A DNA stretch of 64,000 nucleotides from Triops longicaudatus. Lineage: Eukaryota > Arthropoda > Branchiopoda > Notostraca > Triopsidae. A model generated the notes under the pieces. It made no database searches and had not been told where the DNA came from. It worked only from the letters and a program-made list of their open reading frames with translations. The stretch spans positions 186,001 to 250,000 of the forward strand of contig JAGQDJ010000081.1 of assembly GCA_022885665.1 (NCBI GenBank). Direction: 5' to 3'. This document shows, in pieces, positions 26,101 through 38,100 of the stretch (positions are counted from its first letter, which is position 1; each line of letters begins with the position of its first letter). Position numbers and translations under genes: made by a program.

Positions 26101-29100
26101 CGAATCTTCAGGTTCACTTTCAACCTCGGTTTCTCCGTCGTCTTCGTACTCATCTTCTTCAGTGACGTCTACATCACTCTCGGACTCAAATGCAGAAGTA
26201 CTGGACACCCGAGGATCGCTTTTTGAACTTTGTCTCCGTATAGCGCGGTAATCTAATATTAAAAATAATTTTAATAGTAATGGAACTGACATGAGGCATG
26301 CAGAACGAATAGAACGTTGTAAGCGGAATTCTTCATATGTTATCAACTAAATCTTCTTTAAAAGTATAATCAAATCTTCAATCCTTCATTTCAGGAAAGC
26401 TGCCAACTTTAAGACTACGGGTTTTTCCTGCCAGTTTAGGGTGACAAGAAGAAACCCTACATATACTGCGGAAAAAAACGTCAGCAATTTCGTGTCAGCA
26501 AGGCCCAAAATAGCAAGTTGTCCTCCAAGATGGTGTAGCTAAATTATTTCTCAACTTTGTAAAAAGCTCGATCTAAACTGCGTGTATGGAATTGTCGAAA
26601 AACGATACCGCTCTTCACTTAAGGGCGCTTGTAAAACCGTATACATACTGGCTGCCGTTGCATCTTTGTGGAATTCCACTAGTACAGATTCATCTTCAGT
26701 ATGTTGATCTTCATCGCCGCTCCCATCCTACATTCGTAACGAAAAGAACCCATGCCACAGTGCCAAAATCTTATGAAGTTAGATAAGGCGCGTTATCGTT
26801 GTGTACCTGGAAACTTGACTGGTGTAGATCAGGGGGGGAATAAAAGTAGTAATCCGGCATAGAGGGAACAGACTGAAAAGAATAACGCAACAGTTCTTGA
26901 AATCGCTGTCGGATCAGACAATGCAAGTCTTTCAACGTTTTGCAAGGCTGGTGTCGCTTTAGCAAACTAATAACACGAAAACAACGTTAGCATGTTCTTA
27001 CTCTTTTTCTGAAATAAGCAATCTACCTGACTGGGAAGTTCTGAGAAGATTCGTACAAGCTATCCAAATGTTCTTGCGCAACCGTCTCAGTTTCGTTCTT
27101 TAGTTTCTCAATACCCCATCTGGTTTTAAAATCTTTCAGGTGCCCGCAAATGCTCTAAAAATGTCAGTTAACCTCAGAAAACTCAAAAGCTTTAATCTAA
27201 CCTGAATAAAGTTCGACATATCTATTTCCAGTACACCCTCTTCGCACAAATCCATCGACGCTTGCACATCTAAGCTATGGATAGGCCATCCTGCTCGTAA
27301 AGACGAGTATAAAGCGTGGATAAGGCATTTTGAATACGCAAGTTCAAAGCTATCGCAGAAATCTTTGAGAAACTTGCTCTCTAGCATTAACATTTCCTTC
27401 TTAGTGCCCGCTTCTTCAGGACTGGCTTGTTTGCTGGACGACTCTTCACTAAGACGTCTATCCATTGCCCTGGAGTCAAAGTCATCTTCCGTCTTGAAGG
27501 TATGATCGCGGTACAAGTCCTGTTTCCAGCTTCCCGCTACGTTTCCGTTCACGAGTACGTCAATGAGCTTAGACAGCGGACAGTCATACATGTAAACCGG
27601 TAGTGTGATAGAACCCAACCGGGGTCCGTCGCTGACCTCCAGGGTCGCGTCTTCAGGGCTACCGTTCTTCTTAGGTGAGGAGTGCATAAATGGTAAACCT
27701 CTTCCCCCCGGGGGGTGTATTTCTATTTGAGGTAAGCTCGAATCTAGTAATCGAACTTTGGAAGGCGAATCCATCGAACCCGCTCGGTTCAGGACAGTAC
27801 TTTTCGTGACTGAATATGAACGCTCGATAGTGACAATATCCAACGAGCCTGTGCGTAGTCTTTTCGCTTCTTCCGCCGCTTCTTCCTGGCGCTGCTTCAA
27901 AATCGAACTCAGACGAGGTCTTTGGTTCACTTCCAAAGAATTCGTCCTTGTCGGACCAGCAGACAGGTTGCGACTATCTGCTTCCGGCGACCAAACCGCG
28001 GATACCCGATCTTCCGTATCCAACAAAGTACCTCCGCAACAATCATTCGTCCCCTGATCTTCATCCCTGGCTGAGCTAAGCTCATCGGACACCAGACGTC
28101 GTAGTACGGAAGGCATAATCCCGGTTAAAGTACTGGGTGTTACCATAAGCGTTTTCAGATCTTGAAATGAGGCTGGCAAGAGTATGAGAACGAAATGAGT
28201 GGTACTAACGCCCTTCAAGAAACAACGCCATTTGGGCGCTGCGGCCGTCGGGACGGATGATTCCGCCAACTTGCTGAAAGAAGACGCATTATCTGCGTTC
28301 TTGCTCATCGCGGATTCACCCATGGAGCGCTCACGACCGCTTCTTGGAGTACTGGAAAGTTGTTCGCCTTGATGTTCTGCAGTACAATGAAAGAGATTTG
28401 AGTTAAAAGCAGGGCGCAACAATTGCACGTTACAAAACTTACCGGCGAGATTAGGAATCGGACACGGTCGTTTATCATTTCTTTGCCGTGATTTCACCAC
28501 ACCCGGAATACGCTGGCAATCTTCGTCGGAGAGAAGGACTTCCTTATCAGTTAAGCGTTGGATATGCTCAAACAAAAGGGCGAAGAGAGTCTCATTGGAT
28601 GCGTCAGCAGTAGATGGTTCAACCGGGTAGTTTAAGTCTGTAAATACACAGTCCTCAAAATGCTTCTTTCTGAAGTTGGTACAAGATCCCAAAGGCAACG
28701 AACCTTGAACAAAGGTAGAGAACAGCAATTCGGCTCGATGGCATTTCGGCAGCAGGCCCAGTATATCGAAACAAAACGGAATGTACGAAACGGCCGGACT
28801 ACGTATTACATCCTCTAACGCACTGCTGGGCCTAATATGGACATGTTTATCTTCATAAGACATTCTTTGCGACCTCATAGATTTCACTACCGTGTAGGAG
28901 CATCCATTTGAACGCTCACAGGAGAGGAAACCTGCAAATTCTGGCACATCAAACTCAAGTGTTCGACGGTCACCAAGGTGGAAATGCATTCCCTGTCCAG
29001 CGGAAAGAACTGTAATGATGAAAATTAAGTTTATGAGCCATTTTTGCTACATTTATGGTTTAGACCGTCACTGAACTCGAAGATTACTCCAATCTTTGTC

Positions 29101-32100
29101 GGATTTACTTTCTTGCCATTTCGCAGACTACGTTTAATTGTTTCCACAAGCCTGTGCTTTTCCTGGCCCTTCCTGTGGCTTATTTACTCTACCGACAAAA
29201 ACGGGTCCCTACCAGGCCAAGCTGATCTTGCCTTTCGTCTTTCTACGGCGGAGTAGGAAAAGTCCTTATCGCTCCAACGTCAACGTCAAGTGTCCGTTAT
29301 CTGTCCACATCGATAAGAATAATCTTCTACAGGATTGTTACTACAGACAATTAGCGAGACGGAACATAAGAAAGAATACAAGAGATAAGTACGTTGTATT
29401 TTTCACCCGGTTGTGGTAACTGTACAGAATTTTCGAACAAGCTTTAGCATTTTCCCGGTGTGCCCCACCAAACAGAAGTGTTCGAAGTTTGCGAACGGCT
29501 GAACAAAGTTGGAGGAGTTGAATCTCACTTGCTAAGTATCCAAGTGACGAGACTACTGCTCCACTTTGCCCAGAAATCCGTCCCCGACTCCGCTAAAAGG
29601 AAGAACTTGCTTAGAGCAGACCAAACTGTCTTACGTTGAATGGGGGGAGGGGAAGAAAATCACTCTTGTTTCAATCGCGTTTGATTAAGTCCTTCCGCTC
29701 TGAGCTGGAAGAGATAGATCTGGCACGATTTCTACAAAGCTCTTTCAGCAACGAAATGAAGGGAAGCTTTGCGAAATAGCGAGCAAGTTGCCGGTGCCTA
29801 GATCTCCACTTCCAACTCACAGCAATAAGGCCCGATGCTATGGAGGATTGCGTCTTCCTGGTGGACGAGGGAAGGAGGCTCGAATTCGTTCCGTTAGAAC
29901 ACACATCACTTGTGGAGTGCTTCAAGTGCAATGTACAGGTGATGTGGGTTCCACGCTCGCTTTTATAGCGGTCCACTATGGAACAGTGGACAACTCTCGG
30001 GGTTTGGCTTAAGGGTGGAAAAAAGTACAGCGCGAGGCAGATAAAAGGTCAGTTCGCTTCAGTTAGGGAACTGATAAGCAGGTTTAATTTTTGCATGGTA
30101 ATGGCCCTTTCTGATAACGTCTTCATATTTGACTTACTGGGATAAAACGCCCAGGATATACTCCACAGAGATAACGAACTCTTACGCGATTTCCTTGATT
30201 CTCTTCCACTAAACAACGCAAGCTTTCCCCAGATCTTACTCTCTTTAACTTTCTTCTGAGTTTTACATCCGAATTATGTTAATAACAAATTAACTAGTAG
30301 GGACAAACTTTTTGTAACCCGGAGTCGTGCTACATACCGGAGTCAAGAGCATAACGCACTTCTCGAAGAATCGTTATGGATCGGCCCTTCGGTTTACGCG
30401 ATATGCCAAAATAAAATCGTACGAGTTTATTGGAGCTTAGAAAGGAAGTCCCATTCAGGAAACACAAACAACTTCTAAATTGTATTCCCAAGCACAGGTC
30501 GAAAATTGAGTACAAGCCTACGTTTTACCAAAATGTGTACTAGTTTAGAACCGCGAGACGGGGAAACGAAATGTTCTAGATGTACGAAGAATTATGGACG
30601 ATGTTTCACAGAAAATTAAAGGAGAGGCGACGCAAGATAAATCATACTGTAAAGCACACGTGGCTTATCGCTTTATAATAAAGTATTTCTATATGAAAAA
30701 ATAACCGTTAATATTTCTAATTATGTTCCGGAATCCTGGAACAGCCAACTACGAACTTCATCGTATACTTTTTACTGGTTAAAGCTGCCGATTCGTTAGT
30801 GTTTCTGATTTCGTTGTTACGTGTTGTAATGGATTCAAAGGTAGGCACGAAGGATGCATTCCTTATAAGCTGGGCAAGCAAAAACTCGCATATACTGAGA
30901 TTAACTAGTAGCCGGGCGTTAGGACATGGCTTTGCATGTCCAGTAAACGGATGCCGAATACAGTACCCTTTAGCGTCGCGAAATACGAAAGCAATACCTA
31001 AAGTAAATCTGCGATATCTTTTAGCTATGAAAGTTATCCTTTCTTGGCAATTACACTACTAAGCGTATATGAAAAGCAAACGCTCGTCGTAATAGTAAGA
31101 AAACGCAGACGATTAAACGGCAACTCAGTAATTTATTTGCAGGACATTCTAGATAACCGAAGTTAGGGAGTGAAAAATCGGGAAGTACGGTATTTTAAGC
31201 TAAATATTCGTTACGGCTTAAGTGAACGCTATGGTTAGGACTTTCTCTGAAATACGACGACAACGCGAATGTCTTGTCACTTTTGTAAATTCGCGACTGC
31301 AACTTCAGTTGTGCAGTTCCATAGCTTGCAGCTTTCAATTTCTGTTTACGTGCCCTGAAACACATATTTGGTCTATTGCCTAGCTTTTTTTCAGCTACTA
31401 AGATACTACGTAAAAGCGGGGCACGTTACTGGATTCTACCGAAGTCGGTACAGAACAAAAGTCAGTAGGACGTGATATACTGACTCTTTACGCAGTTTTT
31501 CTCCCTGGGTCATTGGGCAAAACTCAAGAATTTTGTCAGAAGCTCATGATGTTTGGACGTATCTTTTGTTACAGACAGACCAAAGTTTGACATTCAAAAG
31601 TCTTAAGAGAAAAGAGAGCTACTCTCCCTCCATCTTTATCTCGTGCTTTTAAGAGAAGAATTATCCTGGGTAGTGCAAAGGTAACATTTGTCTGGACGTG
31701 ACTGATAACGTGCAAGCGTTGCAGCACCGAGCATAAGAACCTTTCTCCTTGTTCGCTCAAGCCCAATATCAAAGAAAGCTTACAGCCTTTCGTAAACAGC
31801 AATACAAAATTTAATTCCCCTTAATCAGCGACTGTTATAAAAATACCCAGTTTTACCTTTGCTTTTGTCCTTTCGTTCTTGGAAGTAAAAGGGTAATCAT
31901 GTGAACTAACAACGAAAACAACACCCAAAGTTATCATTTTGGTTCAAGTCAGATGACCAAACTTACCCTGTGACGCTGATAAGAAAGAACACTTTTTTAG
32001 TCAATAATGACGTCAACTTCTTAGCACTATCTCACCTATCACCAAGCTATCTCATTGTTTAAGTTCTTATGCCACAAGACCTTTTGAGTACACAGGCTTG

Positions 32101-35100
32101 ACATCTAAATAACTAGCACCAGCAACTTATACGAGAAAACTTGGATGACGCTCACCTTTTCTGCCAACGTTAAGTAATTTAGGCCATCAAAAGGTCTATT
32201 TTCTGGCGAATTTGCGACGATTCCAGTCTGCGGCTCCATCCATACTTCTGTAATTATTTCCAACTGTCCATCAGAATCGAGCGTCTCACTTTCTTCTGAC
32301 GCATCTTCAAATCCGCTGATAAACGAAAAAATAAATAAAAAATAAAGCATAAACACGACATCACGTGCAATTGTTTGCTTTAATACTAATTAAAAATTAG
32401 TAATTTTACTTTTCCTTCGATAAAGCTCCAGAATGGTGCGGAGGGAAAAGCACGTACTGAAGAACACAAGCACTTTCAGGTCCGTCGATCGTAACATTAT
32501 TAGCCCCGCAATGTCCCTAGTTTCATGAGTACGTATGAGAAAGTTGCAACGTCATATTTGTAGTTTTTAAACAGCATTGCCACGAATGTTTGTGATAACA
32601 TCATTCCATGCTGCCTACCTTCATTTGCACTTCCAAGACCATTGACAATATGCCGCAGGCGGAATAAGCGAAACTGAAACCTTCTTTTAACCGTATCCTA
32701 CCAACAATACATTTTAAAATTTGAAAGATACTTTGCTGTAGCATATACTTCGTTAGCGTATGCAAGATTCTCGAAATAGAATTGAGGCTCAATGCAACAC
32801 CTGGTCCAGCCTGCACGGACCATACCCAGCGGCGATGGTGCAAATAATTAGCCAGAGGTGCCAACTGAGGTCCAGGTTTCGCTGTGTCAGTATCGGCGAA
32901 GAATGCTGACGGGGCCAGTACAGAAATATTGGGACTGAACGTCACGTTTAACCCGTCTTGCGGCAAAGCTTGAAAAAAGTCCACAGGCATTTTTTCATAT
33001 CTAATAAAAAAGAAAATAAATAAAAGAATTACCAATGAAAAATGCACAAAATACTGTAAAGAAATGGCAAACGAGTTTGGAAAAGAATATGCAAATAAAA
33101 ATTTGTAAAGGACTTTGGGTTTTAACTAGGGCGACGGCGCCAACTTTTGGGCATCTGAAGAATTTTAGTTGATTGGCAGTCAATCTGTATTGGGTGGTAG
33201 GGGAGCGCTCAGTCATCCGATGGATTGTGATTTCATGGCCAGTGAATGACTTCTGAAAATTTGAAATACTTACGAATGACACACCGACAAACCGTGTAAA
33301 AATAGCTTAAAGCTGGGATTAATTTTACTGTTATAAATTCAAATTCTTGTTTATATGTGCTTCAGGCAAAATCGATGCTAGAATTATAGAGTGAACTTCC
33401 ACCCTTTTCCTATGTTTTGGCTTACGGCTGCTCCGAGGCCAACGGGCGCAAGCTAACAAGGGCAGCGAGAAGGGGAGCGCGTCGAGGTCAAGGAGGACGC
33501 GACTTAGAAAAATGCATGAAAACTCAACTAAAAAAACAACCCCCCATCAAGTTGAAAAGACTGTGGGCAGACAAGATTAACGCAGTACAGTGGTGCCCGT
33601 TTAACGAAAACATTGTAACGCGAACAACTTGAACAAAGAAATGCGCGCGGGCGAAAAAAGACTCGCACACGAATTCTTCCTCTTGCAACGAACCGCTTAG
33701 GGTGAGCAAAAATTTAAAATTTTGGCGGTTACGTTTCCTGTCTGCATGCATTCGTTGTAGACGACAACTTAGCTTCCCCCACGCCGGTCAGTTACTAAGA
33801 AATGGCCTGCTTGTTTATCTTTGGTTGATTATAGTGCCTAGTTTCAGTTCTATTTTCCCAATTATAAGTGGTGCTAAAACGGCACCAGAGAAGTCTGGTA
33901 ATAAGAACAGAGAGATTTCTTCTGACGAAGTGGAAGAGCACTTTGATTCCCCTATGCCTACCGCAGCCGTAAAAGAATTACTTACGCAATGCGCAGAAAT
34001 TCAAGCTCAAGCAAAAAGGTGACATACATAATTCAAGTGGAAGCGAAGAGTTGCTCGGACATTCAACGCCAATGTCATGCACTTCTGCAGAACCATATTA
34101 AGGTCCCGGGCTAGGCCAAGCTTCTTATGGCGAATTGCACGTTAATTTTTTCAGACGATTGCGCCGTAAATACGGATTTGTTCACCAAAAGCTTGTAACA
34201 ATAACGTAAGTAAAAAATGAACTTCGTAATGACTCAAGGCGATGTATTTAAGAAAATTATGCTCTGATTTTTTTCTTGAGAAGTGAAAATGCAAACTTTT
34301 TTATTTACGACAATATAGAGAATCCGCTTTCACAAATGACGTATAATTTATTAAAATTAATTTTAGTGGAAGAAAATCGAAAACCGGATGTGTTTTTTTT
34401 TTTAAATCGTTTGAAATTATTAACATGTAATTTGCCCATAAGACGCTGAACTAGAAAACAGAAAAAAATAAAACTTATTACATTTAGGAAAGCTCTTAAT
34501 AAGATAACGTTTGCATACATTCCTGTCAGAAAAATTTTATAAGATATCTTATATTTACTACACAACCGTCTCAAACATTAACATGTAATTCGTCATAAAG
34601 AAGCGGAGCTAAACTGGGGCTTTAAGGAAGAGACAAGAGCAAACCACGTTAGACGGGTTCTTCCAATCGCTGCCGGTAAGAAATAGGCGGATATCAAAGA
34701 TATAGGAAAATCGAAGATTTCTGTAATCTAGAGCGTTCTTGAGTCAGTGATTGAACGAAACTAATACATGCTTGAAATACATATTTTGACAGCTAGTATA
34801 TTTGTAGTATGTTTTCGGATTTTTTCTTTAAACCAACTTTTTCTGGTTTTAGTCCGGGTTCAAAAAAGGACCAAAATGATTTCCATTGAATTTAATGGGA
34901 AATAGCGTCCCTCACAACGAAAGCTTCATCCACCGAACGCCCGCTCAGGAACGGATTAGGTTCGTTAAACGGAGTACTCCTGTAGTTGAAACCGTAAGAA
35001 GTGCAACGACGTGCGAATATGTGAAGAAATATAAATTATAAAGCTCGAGTACCTCAGTTTCTGTCTACCTCTTTTCATTCATACTTTTTTACTAAAATAA

Positions 35101-38100
35101 CTGAAGTCATTTTATTAAAGAAAATGGTCCACCTAGTTCAACTTGTCCACATTGCCGAGAATAATTTTCCCGTTAAATGTCATTTCTGAATTAAGTAGAG
35201 GAATTTCGCGTTCGCGTTCAAAGTTATACATAACGTGGGGTAAGTTTGAACACCAGCTTTGAAATAGGCCTAGCAAACACTCTGCTCGTGTCGAGTGCAG
35301 TCTGCGCTCGAGTCGACTCGCTCATAGGGAAACAGACCCGGGAATCGGACTCGAGTCGATTTAAGCGTAGACTCCATTTGGCACGAGCAGAGTGTTTTGC
35401 CAGCCCTACTTTGAAAATACAATATTCCCAGAACTTTCCCGTGCAGTCGAAAAGATTTGTGTAAGATGAAATGAAAGATTTGTGTAATTCTGCAGAGCAC
35501 ATTACGGAGACAACTTTTTTTTTTCTTTTACAGTGCAACCCACTTATAACGATATCTGATTTAACGATAACCCGCCGAAACCAACACAAAACTTACGGTC
35601 CCGTTTTAGTCCCATTTAATCCAATAAGAACGACATTCGTTTCTACCAATATCGTTTATAAGGGAAATCCGCCTTAACCAATACAATTATGAAACCCTGT
35701 CGGGTATTTTGCAATGGTTAATAATTTCGGATATACCGATGTCCTGGACTGACAGTAAAACCTAATTCCTGAACGTGGGAGCCGTCATTTCCTTAAAAGA
35801 ATTATAATAGTTTTTCACTTCCTTGATCGCATTTCACAACCTTCCACCTTTGACCATCTGCATGGCAATGTTCAGTACAGCGCTGACAACTGTGAACTGA
35901 AGATGGAGTTAAAGAGGAAAACCTTAAAATTCGCCCAACGCGCGGAAGTTTAGTTTTACTGAAAATTTACGGAATACTTTGTGAAGAAATACGATTCATG
36001 TTCATGATGTTATTTAGTAGCCAAATACCAATATACCAGTATGTTTATTTATCTTAATTGGTGTCTCTTGTTCCTATGTATATGTAAGTTCTGATATACC
36101 GATAGTCCGTTTATACCGATGCCGCCTGTCTAGTCCCAAGTTTATCGTTATAAGCGGGTTCTACTGTACTTAAAAATTAGCTGAAATACATACGCAAAGC
36201 CCTTTTCAAATTACTCCGTTTACGATAATTGTTATGGTGTCGTAAAAGTTAGAATGACATCCGCCATCACAGGTGCACAGGCACATGTTACGTCATGTTT
36301 TTGTTTTCAGGTCATTTTTGGTTAATTCTTTTTCTCATAAAAGCTGCACGAAATGCCTATTCTCAGCCCTCATGAAGTTAATACGAGTAATGCCACCGAA
36401 AAAGCAATTCAGATCTTAGACAACAAACCACGATTTTTTCTCCCCAAGAGAATAGCGGATCTCATACGGCAGCTTTAGATCGATAAGACGTAAACTTTCG
36501 ACTTCTAAACTTTTTTTTCTCATAAAATGTAAAAATGACAGAGGTTGTTGCGCATTTATTTGTTGCTGTCACCTAAACGTTAGGAAGCTGACAACCAAAT
36601 TAATTTCAATGTTGGGGGAAGTTCCCAATGTAGGAGAGGTATCAGAGAGACATTTTCTCGTACGCATTTTTTAACTGGCAAAATATCAATGATGTGTTGG
36701 AACTTATGCAACATCCTGTATATCTCTATAATATCTAAATATTCTTTTTTTATAATTCAGTTAGGGGAAACATTCTTATTTGAGCGTTAGCGTCTCCGAA
36801 AAAGCGAAACACTAGGTAAACGTAGAAGTTCGAAAAGAATGGTTGAAGTCTTTCGGGTTAAATCAGCGTTATATTACAAAAGAAGACGGAAAGTTTCGAG
36901 ACATTGTCGAATCTAGTTTAGTAGTCTTCATCTTTGCGATACCAACTACTGATGGGCAATTTCACAGGAGTTTTTATTCTGCACTCTTTGCTTGAAGTGT
37001 TTTTGGAAACATTTTGCGTTTTTTATGGCTAGTGGGAATATAATTTTATATTAATGCTATATAATAATACTTAGAAAAAGTGGATGAATGTCTAATAAAA
37101 TTGAAAATCACAATGTAAGAGAACCCAATAAAAATGCCCCGAAAAAATCGTCAACAAACTTTGATACAACAAAAGAACGCGAAATTGCAAAGCAATAAAT
37201 AAATTAATAAACAGAAACAGCCAAAGAAAGGAAGAAAAGAAGAACTTGTAAAGCAAAGAAAATGATGTAAGTGTAAATAACAAAATGCAAAATTAAGTCC
37301 ACATTACCTGACCAAAATCTTCTCCAATGGCTTTTGAAGTAAGATACAGCATCGCAGTTCCGAGCGTGGAGTCGGGCCAGTATTTGCACTGACATTCCGG
37401 TCTGATTCCTTGCTTCGTTGGCTCATGACCAAGGACCGAATCTTTTCCCGTAACTCGGCCACGATTTGGTTTCTGAGAACGCCGGGAGTTCCACCCAAAA
37501 ATGCTAGCTTAAGTATAACGCAAGGTGGTTTCGAAGTGATGCGAATTACGTAAAACGAGGTAGGAGGTCGCTCAGGTTCTCTGATACCCATGGTATACAT
37601 TAGTTCTTCGCTCGGAATGAATCGAAAGTTTTATAACTCAGACAACTTACCCGTAGATGAAGCCAACGTACGAATGATTTTCCAGCAGAACGAATGACGA
37701 TTGGTCCCTTAGTAAATTATTGAGTACTGCCGTTGCTTGTCGACATTGAACAGGGTGATAGCGGCCAGAGGTGTTGGGTAAATGCAAATAGCGTGGTAAG
37801 GGTCGATCGTGTTCTAAAATGAGGCCGATGCGATGGATATGCAAGAATTTTTGCCAAATGGTCAGATCTAACATGAAAATGGGTTTCCAGAAGGACACAA
37901 ACTGGGAGTAGGCAGCATCGTTGCCCGTCAGAGTAGGCATGGAAGCATTGGGTGGCAAGTAAAACAAGGGCACGCCACTCTTAATGCCTTCTGGGACCGT
38001 AAAAAAGAGCGAGCTCGAAGAAAATGAATGCAAATGGGCCAAAAATTGGTCAGATTGCGACAAGGTTTTGTAGAGCATCCAAAACTGGGTAACAATTGCC

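Larger units (their letters stand above)
33001..37307 (-). other. Largest SZT2 intron (4.3 kb), transposon-rich
   Basis: This intron joins the exon ending PLEKILVR to the one beginning RYEKMPVDFF. It contains a partial TA-target element (about 34577-34982), a foldback hAT-like element (35265-35408), a pogo/Tigger-like element (35531-36166) and exon-like islands on the plus strand (33835-34205). The sequence after 36170 shows nothing recognisable. Confidence 0.8.

Noticed and set aside
29671..29976. 101-codon minus-strand frame in the 3.2-kb SZT2 intron
   Set aside because: It looks mildly protein-like, but phases do not fit the SZT2 exons on either side and no homologue is recognised.
30799..31062. 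87-codon frame in the 3.2-kb SZT2 intron
   Set aside because: No family resemblance and length within what chance allows in this much intronic sequence.
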